Origin: Allosphingosinicella sp042666435
GTDB lineage: Bacteria; Pseudomonadota; Alphaproteobacteria; Sphingomonadales; Sphingomonadaceae
Direction: 5' to 3'
DNA length: 64,000 bases
NCBI RefSeq assembly: GCF_042666435.1
Contig: NZ_JBHTDC010000001.1
Span: 1,426,001 to 1,490,000, forward strand
The translations under genes and the position numbers were made by a program. Each line of letters begins with the position of its first letter. Within the stretch, counting starts at the first letter, position 1. Under the pieces are notes generated by a model. That model did no database searches. It saw nothing but the letters and a program-made list of their open reading frames with translations, and was not told the DNA's origin. This document shows, piece after piece, positions 8,683-15,606 of this stretch.

Positions 8683-9132
8683 ATGACGCGCGGACATTGG
8701 TCGTGGCGGGACGATCCTTCGGTGCCCGCCTTCGCCGACCAGCATCCGCTAATCGTCTTCGACGGCGAATGCGTCCTGTGCTCGGCCAATGCGCGCTTCG
8801 TGCTCGCCCACGACCGGACTCGTCGTTTCCGGCTGACGACGACGCAGGGGCCGCTCGGCCAGGCATTGTATCGGCATTTGCGCCTGCCCACCGACCATTA
8901 TGAGACGATGCTGCTGATCGAGGGCGGGCGCATGTTCGCCGATAGCGATGCGGTCATCGGCGTCTGGCGCGGACTGGGGTGGCCATGGCGCGCGGCCGCG
9001 GCGGCGGCAATCGTGCCGCGATGGGTACGCGACCCGCTCTACCGCCTCGTCGCCCGCAACCGCTTCCGGCTGTTCGGCCGGCGCGACCTTTGCTGGACGC
9101 CGACGCCCGAAATGGCCGACCGCATCCTGTGA
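8683..9132 (+). CDS. DCC family thiol-disulfide oxidoreductase-like protein (DUF393)
   Basis: About 149 residues of the DUF393/DCC family (YuxK-like). The hallmark is FDGECVLC (Cys30 and Cys33 from the chosen start), a CxxC-like pair after the DxxC motif, followed by a compact alpha/beta fold ending in DLCWTPTPEMADRI. These proteins are thought to be thioredoxin-like, but the biochemical role is unproven. The ATG at 8683 is preferred because AGGAA lies five bases upstream; an in-frame ATG at 8665 is an alternative. Its stop overlaps the GTG start of the next gene (GTGA), so the two are translationally coupled. Confidence 0.85.
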   Translation: MTRGHWSWRDDPSVPAFADQHPLIVFDGECVLCSANARFVLAHDRTRRFRLTTTQGPLGQALYRHLRLPTDHYETMLLIEGGRMFADSDAVIGVWRGLGWPWRAAAAAAIVPRWVRDPLYRLVARNRFRLFGRRDLCWTPTPEMADRIL

Positions 9133-10811
9133 AAAGGGTCCTGCTGATCGGCGGCTATGGCGGCTTCGGCGCGCGGATCGCCGCCCGGCTGGCGGCGGCC
9201 GGCTACGAAATCCTGGTGGCGGGCCGAAGCGGCGCGAAGGCGGAAGCCTTCTGCCGGGAGCGCCCCTCCATGCGGCCGCTCGCGCTGGATTCGCGGTCGG
9301 GCCTGGCCGAGGCGCTGGCGAACGAGCGGCCTTGGGCGGTCGTCGATGCGGCGGGGCCGTTTCAGGGCGCCGATCATGCGATCGCCGAGGCGGCGATCGC
9401 GGCCGGATGCCATTATGTCGACATCGCCGACGCGCGTGATTTCGTGACCGGCATCGGCGCTCTCGACACTGCCGCGAAGCAAGCCGGCGTGGCCGTCGTC
9501 GCCGGCGCGTCGAGCGTCCCGGCCTTGTCGGGGGCGGCGACGCAGGCGCTGGCGGCGGGGATGGAGGATGTCCGGGCGGTCGAGATCGCGATCAGCGCTT
9601 CCAACCGCGCCACGGCGGGCGAGGCGGTCGCGCGGGCGATACTCTCTTATGTTGGAAAGCCGGTGCGGCTGTGGCGCGGCGGGCGCTGTGCGCGCGGCCA
9701 TGGCTGGCAGGAATTGCGACGCCAGGGCTTCCGGGTCGCCGGCGTGCCGCCGATCCGGCCGCGCCTGACGGCCATCGCCGATGTGCCGGACCTCGACCTA
9801 CTGCCCGATCGGTTGCCGGGCCGGCCTGCGGTCACGTTCCGCGCCGGGACCGAGCTCGCCGCTCACAATCTCGCATTGTGGCTGCTGAGCTGGCCCGTGC
9901 GCTGGCGCTGGCTGCGCAGCCTCGCGCCGCTCGCCCCCCTTATCCTCGGCGCCCAGCGGCTGACCGCTTTCGCCGGCGGCGACCGGTCGGCGATGACGGT
10001 ACGCCTGTTCGGAATCGCGGAGGGCCGGCGCGTCGAACGGCGCTGGACGCTGATCGCGAACAATGGCGACGGGCCGGAGATTCCGGGCCTTGCCGTGCCG
10101 ATCATCCTCGACCTCATCGGGCGCGCCGCGGTTGAGGCAGGCGCTCGCGACGCCGGCGACCTGCTCGACCTGTCGGCGTTCGAGCCGGCTTTCTCCCGGC
10201 TCTCGATCGGACACGAAATCGTGGAGATTGAATCACCGCCGCCGCTTTACGCGCGAGTGATGGGAACGCGTTTCGACGCTCTGCCCCCGGCGGTGCGCGC
10301 CATCCATGACGTGCTTCGCGACGGCGGCGCGAGCGGCAGAGCGGAGGTTCGCCGAGGGCGCAGTCTCGCCGCGCGGCTCATTGCCGCCGCGATCGGCTTC
10401 CCGCCCGAGGGCGGGCACGCGCTGCACGTGCATTTCGAGGAGCATGGCGGCGTCGAGCGCTGGACGCGGTCCTTTTCCGGCCACCGCTTCGCGAGCAGCC
10501 TTTCGAAGCAAGGGCCGCTGCTGGTCGAGAGATTCGGTTTGCTCCGCTTCGGTTTCGACCTGCCGGGCGGCGCATCCGGGCTGACCATGGCGCTGCGGCG
10601 CTGGTGGCTCGGCCCGCTGCCGCTGCCGCTCGCGCTGGCGCCCCGTTCGCTCGCCCGTGAATGGGAGGAGGACGGCTGCTTCCATTTCGACGTGCCGATC
10701 AGCCTTCCGCTCGTCGGGCTCGTCGTTCATTATCGCGGCTGGCTCGCGCCGAACGCGGCCGCGCGCGAAGGCAAACCGGCCCTCCCGGGCTTCGTTCCGG
10801 CGACTGTTTGA
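9129..10811 (+). CDS. Saccharopine dehydrogenase-like NAD(P)-binding protein with DUF4166 domain
   Basis: A 560-residue two-domain protein starting at GTG 9129, four bases overlapping the DCC gene. The N-terminus (KRVLLIGGYGGFGARIA) is a Rossmann GxGGxG nucleotide-binding fold as in saccharopine dehydrogenase and trans-acting enoyl reductase families, and covers about residues 1-360 with membrane-attached-looking hydrophobic patches near 250-270. The C-terminal 190 residues (from LPPAVRAIHDVLRDGG) form a DUF4166 domain. A longer frame reaches 8979 but lies inside the DCC gene. The substrate is unknown. The DCC-dehydrogenase-DUF4166 pairing suggests redox chemistry, but that is inference. Confidence 0.85.
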   Translation: MKRVLLIGGYGGFGARIAARLAAAGYEILVAGRSGAKAEAFCRERPSMRPLALDSRSGLAEALANERPWAVVDAAGPFQGADHAIAEAAIAAGCHYVDIADARDFVTGIGALDTAAKQAGVAVVAGASSVPALSGAATQALAAGMEDVRAVEIAISASNRATAGEAVARAILSYVGKPVRLWRGGRCARGHGWQELRRQGFRVAGVPPIRPRLTAIADVPDLDLLPDRLPGRPAVTFRAGTELAAHNLALWLLSWPVRWRWLRSLAPLAPLILGAQRLTAFAGGDRSAMTVRLFGIAEGRRVERRWTLIANNGDGPEIPGLAVPIILDLIGRAAVEAGARDAGDLLDLSAFEPAFSRLSIGHEIVEIESPPPLYARVMGTRFDALPPAVRAIHDVLRDGGASGRAEVRRGRSLAARLIAAAIGFPPEGGHALHVHFEEHGGVERWTRSFSGHRFASSLSKQGPLLVERFGLLRFGFDLPGGASGLTMALRRWWLGPLPLPLALAPRSLAREWEEDGCFHFDVPISLPLVGLVVHYRGWLAPNAAAREGKPALPGFVPATV

Positions 10812-10830
10812 GAAAGCAGGAAATAATCGG

Positions 10831-10859
10831 TTGACGCCGAACGCCTCTTCCGTGAGTTT
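10831..10859 (+). promoter_or_regulatory. Candidate promoter of the trp leader transcript
   Basis: TTGACG at 10831-10836, 17-base spacer, then GAGTTT at 10854-10859. The -35 is strong, the -10 poor. If used, transcription would begin close to 10866, right at the first leader ATG. No TrpR-like operator could be identified by eye. Confidence 0.35.
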
Positions 10860-10866
10860 AGGGGGG

Positions 10867-10992
10867 ATGACCAACCGCGCTTCCCATTCCGGCATGATGC
10901 CCGCCGCCCCGGCGGATGCGGTCGTGTGCGCGCAAATCTGGTCCTGGTGGCGCGATGACGCGTTCGCGGCGGCATGCCTGCATCGATGGTGA
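10867..10992 (+). CDS. trpL: trp operon leader peptide
   Basis: A short frame of at most 41 residues containing IWSWWR, so three Trp codons in four (TGG at 10939, 10945, 10948), plus a fourth Trp as the last codon before TGA 10990-10992. Trp is rare, so this cluster immediately before trpD, together with a following intrinsic terminator, is the signature of ribosome-mediated attenuation. The start is uncertain: ATG 10867 has a G run abutting it, and in-frame ATG 10894, ATG 10897 and GTG 10924 are alternatives. The peptide itself is expected to act only by being translated. Confidence 0.75.
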   Translation: MTNRASHSGMMPAAPADAVVCAQIWSWWRDDAFAAACLHRW

Positions 10993-11036
10993 AGACGACT
11001 CTTTAGGTCCGATATCTCACCCGATCAGCCCGCCGC
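10966..11036 (+). promoter_or_regulatory. Candidate trp antiterminator pairing
   Basis: GCGGCGG at 10966-10972 can pair perfectly with CCGCCGC at 11030-11036, which is most of the left arm of the terminator. A ribosome stalled on the Trp codons (10939-10950) would leave 10966 onward free and favour this pairing; a ribosome reaching the stop codon would cover it and let the terminator form. The geometry therefore fits classical attenuation. The pairing was found by eye, not by folding. Confidence 0.55.
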
Positions 11037-11051
11037 CCGGCGGGCTTTTTT
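11027..11051 (+). terminator. trp attenuator (intrinsic terminator)
   Basis: AGCCCGCCG (11027-11035) and CGGCGGGCT (11038-11046) form a perfect 9-bp arm pair with a tiny loop, followed by TTTTTT. It sits 29 bases before the trpD ATG and downstream of the Trp-rich leader peptide, so it would stop transcription when charged tRNA-Trp is plentiful. Confidence 0.85.
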
Positions 11052-11079
11052 ATTGCCTTTCTCACCAGGATTCTTCGCG

Positions 11080-12144
11080 ATGTACATGAACACCAACCTT
11101 GCCGAGACCTTCGCCCCCGCCATCGCCCAGGACGCGGTTGAAACCGCGCTCGGCCGCCTGCTCATCGGCGAGTCGCTCAGCCGGAGCGAAGCCGAGCTTC
11201 TCTTCACCGACCTCGTCGAAGGGCGGCTCTCCGATCCCGCCATCTCGGCCATGCTGGTCGCGCTCAGGCTCAAGGGAGAGACCGCCGACGAGTTGATCGG
11301 CGCGGCCCGCGCGCTCCGCGTCGCCGATGCCGATTTCGAGCGGCCCGATTATCTGTTCGCCGACACCTGCGGCACCGGCGGCGACGGATCGGGATCGATC
11401 AACGTGTCGACCGCCGTCGCCTTCGTCGCGGCGGCCGCCGGGCTGCCGGTCGCCAAGCACGGCAACCGATCGGTGACCTCGCGTTGCGGATCGGCCGATG
11501 TGCTGGAACGATTGGGCGCGAAGCTCGACATACCGCCCGAAGTCTCGCGGCGGGCATTGGACGAAACGGGGGTCTGTTTCCTCTTCGCGCCGCGTTATCA
11601 TCCAGGGCTCCGCCACGCGGGGCCGGTGCGGCGGGCGCTCAAGGTCAGGACGATCATGAACATACTCGGCCCCTGCGTGAACCCGGCCGAGCCCGGCGTC
11701 CAATTGCTTGGCGTCGCCGATCCGCGTCTGCTGGAACCGGTGGCGAAGACGCTGGCGGCGCTGGGGGTCGAGCGGGCGCTGGTCGTGCACGGAGCCGGGC
11801 TCGACGAGATGGCGCTCCATGGCGAGACCCATGCGGTGCGACTCGCCGATGGTCGGCTGGAGCCGATGATCATCGCGCCCGAGGAAGCGGGGCTGGCCCG
11901 CGCTCCGCTGGCGACGCTCGCCGGCGGTGGGCCGGAGGAGAATGCGGAGCGGCTGCGGATGCTGCTGCTCGGCAACGCGCCGGCGGCCGAGAACCAGGTG
12001 GTGGCGCTCAATGCCGGCGCGCTGCTGATGATCGCGGGGCTGGCCGTAGATTTGCGTGAGGGCACCGACCTCGCCTTGCAGGCGCTGGCTTCGGGCGAGC
12101 CGCACAAGCGGCTGAAGGCCTTCGTGGACGCGACCCATGGCTGA
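11080..12144 (+). CDS. trpD: Anthranilate phosphoribosyltransferase
   Basis: A 354-residue enzyme joining anthranilate to PRPP, the second step of tryptophan synthesis. GTGGDGS (98-104) binds PRPP, and KHGNRSV and NILGPCVNP are further family motifs. ATG 11080 is chosen because AGGA precedes it by nine bases; an in-frame ATG at 11086 and a TTG at 11053 are less likely. There is no glutamine amidotransferase domain, unlike E. coli TrpGD, but RPDYLFAD before GTGGDGS and GVCFLFAP resemble the enteric enzyme. The gene is downstream of the attenuator and overlaps trpCF by eight bases. Confidence 0.95.
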   Translation: MYMNTNLAETFAPAIAQDAVETALGRLLIGESLSRSEAELLFTDLVEGRLSDPAISAMLVALRLKGETADELIGAARALRVADADFERPDYLFADTCGTGGDGSGSINVSTAVAFVAAAAGLPVAKHGNRSVTSRCGSADVLERLGAKLDIPPEVSRRALDETGVCFLFAPRYHPGLRHAGPVRRALKVRTIMNILGPCVNPAEPGVQLLGVADPRLLEPVAKTLAALGVERALVVHGAGLDEMALHGETHAVRLADGRLEPMIIAPEEAGLARAPLATLAGGGPEENAERLRMLLLGNAPAAENQVVALNAGALLMIAGLAVDLREGTDLALQALASGEPHKRLKAFVDATHG

Positions 12145-13546
12145 ACGGAGCGTCCTCGGGGAAATCGTGGCGCGCAAGCGGATCGACGTGGCCGACCGGC
12201 TGCGTGGGGTGAGCCTTGACGATTTGAGGGCCCGGGCGCGGCCGACGCGGCGGAGCCTTCGGACGGCGCTCTCGCGTCCAGGCGCGCGCTTCGTCATGGA
12301 GGTGAAGCGGGGATCGCCGTCGCAGGGACGGCTTCGCGACGGCGTCGATCCGAAGGCGATGGCGCTGGCTTACCGGGGCGCGGCGGACGCGATCAGCGTG
12401 CTGACCGACGCGCCTTATTTCGGCGGTTCGTTCGCCGACCTGCGGGCGGTGCGGGAAGCCTATGACGGGCCGATCCTCGCCAAGGATTTCGTCGTCGATC
12501 CGCGGCAGGTGCCGGAGGCGCGCATCCAGGGCGCCGACGCGGTGCTGGCGATGCTGTCGGTGCTGTCTGACGCCCAGGCGGCGTACGTAATGGACGAGGC
12601 GCTGCGGCTCGGCATGGACGTGCTGGTCGAGGCCCATGACGAGGCCGAGGCGCGGCGGGCGGTGCGGCTCGGCGCGGCGATCGTCGGCATCAACAACCGC
12701 GATCTTCGCACCCTGTCCGTCGATCTGGGCGTGACGGAGCGTCTGGCGGGCCTGATCCCGCCGGATCGGCTGGTCGTCGCCGAATCGGGGATTGCGGATC
12801 GCGCCGATGTTGAGCGGCTGAGCCCGCATGCCGACGCTTGCCTTGTCGGGTCGTCGCTGATGCGCTCCGCCGATTCTCGCGGGGCGGCGCGCGCGCTCGC
12901 CTTCGGCCGGGTCAAGGTCTGCGGCCTGACCGATGCGCATGATGTCGAGACCGCGGCGGAGGCGGGAGCGGCCTATGCGGGGCTCGTCATGGTGCCGCAT
13001 ACGCCGCGCGCGGTGGCGGACGGAGCGGCCGAACGGCTTGCGCGGGCCGCCGCCGAAGAGGGGATGCCGATCGTCGGCGTGTTTCGCGACGAGAAGGTGA
13101 CGAGGGTCGCCGATCGTGCGCGCGGCCTCGGATTGCGGGCGGTGCAGCTCCACGGCCGCGAGACGAGCGACTATATCGACGCGCTGCGCGGGCTGCTTCC
13201 GGACGAATGCGAGATATGGGCGGCGGGCGCCGTCGATCGGGACCTGCCGCCGCCGCGCGCGGGCGCGGACCGCACCTTGTTCGACACTGCTGTCGGCGGC
13301 CGCTCGGGCGGCACCGGACGAACATTCGACTGGACCCGGCTCAAGGGAAGGAGCGACCTTGGAAGCGCGATCCTCGCCGGCGGCCTGAAGCCGGCCAATG
13401 CGCGCGCGGCGAGCCGGGTCGGCGCGTTCGCGCTCGATGTCGGCTCCGGCGTCGAGATGGCGCCGGGCCGCAAGGATGCGGGCAAGCTCCACGCTTTCTT
13501 CGAGGCGCTTAGGGCGCCCGCGCGGGGAGAGACGGCGCCATGCTGA
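12137..13546 (+). CDS. trpCF: Bifunctional indole-3-glycerol-phosphate synthase / phosphoribosylanthranilate isomerase
   Basis: A 469-residue fusion doing steps three and four of the pathway. Residues about 1-253 are TrpC: EVKRGSPSQG (55-64), LAKDFVVDP with Lys116, GINNRDL and VVAESGI. Residues about 255-465 are TrpF: VKVCGLT with the catalytic Cys, AVQLHGRE, and LFDTAVGGRSGGTG with the catalytic Asp. The order and length match E. coli TrpC. Most Alphaproteobacteria have separate trpC and trpF genes, so the fusion is unusual here. It overlaps trpD by eight and trpB by seven bases, indicating coupled translation. Confidence 0.95.
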   Translation: MAERSVLGEIVARKRIDVADRLRGVSLDDLRARARPTRRSLRTALSRPGARFVMEVKRGSPSQGRLRDGVDPKAMALAYRGAADAISVLTDAPYFGGSFADLRAVREAYDGPILAKDFVVDPRQVPEARIQGADAVLAMLSVLSDAQAAYVMDEALRLGMDVLVEAHDEAEARRAVRLGAAIVGINNRDLRTLSVDLGVTERLAGLIPPDRLVVAESGIADRADVERLSPHADACLVGSSLMRSADSRGAARALAFGRVKVCGLTDAHDVETAAEAGAAYAGLVMVPHTPRAVADGAAERLARAAAEEGMPIVGVFRDEKVTRVADRARGLGLRAVQLHGRETSDYIDALRGLLPDECEIWAAGAVDRDLPPPRAGADRTLFDTAVGGRSGGTGRTFDWTRLKGRSDLGSAILAGGLKPANARAASRVGAFALDVGSGVEMAPGRKDAGKLHAFFEALRAPARGETAPC

Positions 13547-14715
13547 TGCGCGGCCGGTTCGGCGATTATGGCGGCGCCTATGTGCCGGAGATCTTGATGC
13601 CGGCGCTGGAGGCGCTGGAGGAGGCGTTCCTGGCGGCGCAGGAGGATCCGGGTTTCCAAGCGGAGCTTGCCGGGTTGCTCGCCAAATATGCGGGGCGGCC
13701 GACTCCCCTCACCCGCTGCCGCAACCTGGGCTCGGACAAGGCCCGCCTCTATCTCAAGCGCGAGGACTTGCTCCACGGCGGCGCCCACAAGACCAACCAG
13801 GTGCTGGGACAGGCCTTGCTCGCGAAACGGATGGGCAAGACGCGCCTCATCGCCGAGACAGGGGCAGGCCAGCACGGCGTCGCCACTGCCATTGTCGGCG
13901 CGCTGTTCGGGCTCAGGACGCGCATCTATATGGGCGCGCACGACGCCGAGCGGCAGAAGCTCAACGTCTTCCGGATGCGGCTGATGGGGGCCGAGGTCGT
14001 GCCGGTGGAGAGCGGCGGGCGGGGCCTGAAGGACGCGGTCAACGAAGCGCTGCGCGACTGGACGGCGAGCTTCGCGGACACCCATTATCTGCTCGGCACG
14101 GTGGCGGGGCCGCACCCCTTCCCGCTGATAGTGCGTGAATATCAGCGCGTGATCGGCCAGGAAGCCCGCGCCCAAATAATGGAGGAGGAAGAGCGGCTGC
14201 CGGATGCGGTGATCGCCTGCGTCGGCGGCGGCTCCAACGCGATGGGGATGTTCGCCGATTTCGTCCAGGACGAAAGCGTAAGGCTGATCGGCGTCGAAGC
14301 CGCCGGCAAGGGGCTCGATACAGGCGAGCATGGCGCGACCCTGTTGCGCGGCCGGCCGGGGGTGCTGCATGGCGCGGAAACCTATGTGCTGCAGGATGCG
14401 GACGGGCAGATCAGCGACAGTTGGTCGGTCTCGGCGGGTCTCGATTATCCTGCCGTCGGCCCGGAACATGCCTTCCTGAAGGAGAGCGGTCGGGCCGAAT
14501 ATGTCGGCGCGACCGACCGCGAGGCGCTCGATGCGTTCGCCCTGCTTGCGCGCTCGGAAGGGATCGTCTGCGCCTTCGAGTCGGCACACGCTCTGGCCCA
14601 TGCGCTCAAGATGGCCGAGGCGGCGACCGGCGAGACGGTGCTCGTCGTCAACCTCTCGGGGCGCGGCGACAAGGATATGGAGCAGGCGCAGCGGCTGCTG
14701 GGGTTCGAGGCATGA
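13540..14715 (+). CDS. trpB: Tryptophan synthase beta chain
   Basis: A 391-residue PLP enzyme that condenses indole and serine to tryptophan. Lys84 in LLHGGAHKTNQ forms the PLP Schiff base, ETGAGQHGVA follows, and GGGSNAMGMF (from about 228) binds the PLP phosphate. The HGGAHKTNQ version of the lysine loop and the ALLAKRMGK that follows are typical of enteric TrpB; common alphaproteobacterial TrpB has an NHTGxHKxNN-type loop. It partners TrpA encoded next, overlapping it by ATGA. Length is normal for the major TrpB class. Confidence 0.96.
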   Translation: MLMRGRFGDYGGAYVPEILMPALEALEEAFLAAQEDPGFQAELAGLLAKYAGRPTPLTRCRNLGSDKARLYLKREDLLHGGAHKTNQVLGQALLAKRMGKTRLIAETGAGQHGVATAIVGALFGLRTRIYMGAHDAERQKLNVFRMRLMGAEVVPVESGGRGLKDAVNEALRDWTASFADTHYLLGTVAGPHPFPLIVREYQRVIGQEARAQIMEEEERLPDAVIACVGGGSNAMGMFADFVQDESVRLIGVEAAGKGLDTGEHGATLLRGRPGVLHGAETYVLQDADGQISDSWSVSAGLDYPAVGPEHAFLKESGRAEYVGATDREALDAFALLARSEGIVCAFESAHALAHALKMAEAATGETVLVVNLSGRGDKDMEQAQRLLGFEA

Positions 14716-15518
14716 ACGACCGCTACGGCGCGATGTTCGCCCGGCTCCGCGCCCGCGGCGAAGGCACGTTCGGCGCGTTCGTGATGCTCGGTGACCCAGA
14801 CGTGGAGACGTGCGGGGCCATCCTCGACGCTCTGGTCGAGGGCGGCGCCGACATGCTGGAAGTCGGCATACCTTTCTCCGATCCCGTCGCCGACGGCCCG
14901 ACCATCCAGGCGGCGGCGGAGCGGGCGCTGCGCCTTGGCGTTACACCAACCGACTGCTTCCGTCTCCTCGCGGCATTCCGTTCCCGTCATCCGCATGTGC
15001 CGGTGGGCGTGCTGACCTATGCCAATCTGGTCCTCGCCCGCGGCCGCGACGCATTCTACCGCGCGGCGGCGGAGGCCGGGGTGGACAGCGTGCTGGTCGC
15101 CGACGTGCCGGCCTTCGAGTCGGCGCCGTTCGCGCGCGCGGCGGAAGCGCAAGGGGTGGCGCCGGTGCTGGTCGCCGCGCCCAACACGCCGCCGGCGACG
15201 CTGAAGCGGGTGGCGGCGCTCGGGCGGGGCTATACTTATTGCGTCGCGCGCGCCGGAGTGACGGGCGCCGGGACGGAATTGCGGCTCGACCATGGCGCGC
15301 TGTTCGCCGGGCTGGCGGCCGCGGCGGCGCCGCCGCCTGTCCTCGGCTTCGGCATTTCGACTCCAGCCCATGTGCGGGCGGCGCTCGACGCGGGCGCGGC
15401 CGGTGTCATTTCGGGCTCCGCCATCGTCGCGATCGTCGCGCGCGACGCTGCTCCGATCCCGGCCGTCCGCGCCTTTGCCGCCGCCATGAAGTCGGCCACG
15501 CTGCCCCGCTCGGGCTGA
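14712..15518 (+). CDS. trpA: Tryptophan synthase alpha chain
   Basis: A 268-residue TIM barrel that splits indole-glycerol phosphate to indole, which is channelled to TrpB. The catalytic residues are E50 (MLEVGIPFSDP) and D61 (VADGPTIQ), one off the E. coli numbering E49/D60. GRGYTYCVARAGVTGA and AGAAGVISGSAIV form the phosphate end. Stretches such as DSVLVADVPAFESAPFARAA and the MKSAT ending strongly resemble the E. coli protein. It is the last gene of the trp block, overlapping trpB by four bases; the next gene follows after 88 bases. Confidence 0.96.
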   Translation: MNDRYGAMFARLRARGEGTFGAFVMLGDPDVETCGAILDALVEGGADMLEVGIPFSDPVADGPTIQAAAERALRLGVTPTDCFRLLAAFRSRHPHVPVGVLTYANLVLARGRDAFYRAAAEAGVDSVLVADVPAFESAPFARAAEAQGVAPVLVAAPNTPPATLKRVAALGRGYTYCVARAGVTGAGTELRLDHGALFAGLAAAAAPPPVLGFGISTPAHVRAALDAGAAGVISGSAIVAIVARDAAPIPAVRAFAAAMKSATLPRSG

Positions 15519-15606
15519 GCCGCGCCGCCCTTGCCAATTTCGGTTGCAAGGCGACGCGCCGCCGTCCAAGCTGTTGCGAGATAAAATAAAAGGGGCCTCG
15601 GGCCGA

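Noticed and set aside
11053..11079. TTG start for trpD at 11053
   Set aside because: It would begin within the last bases of the attenuator T run with no ribosome-binding site; ATG 11080 has AGGA nine bases upstream and matches family length.
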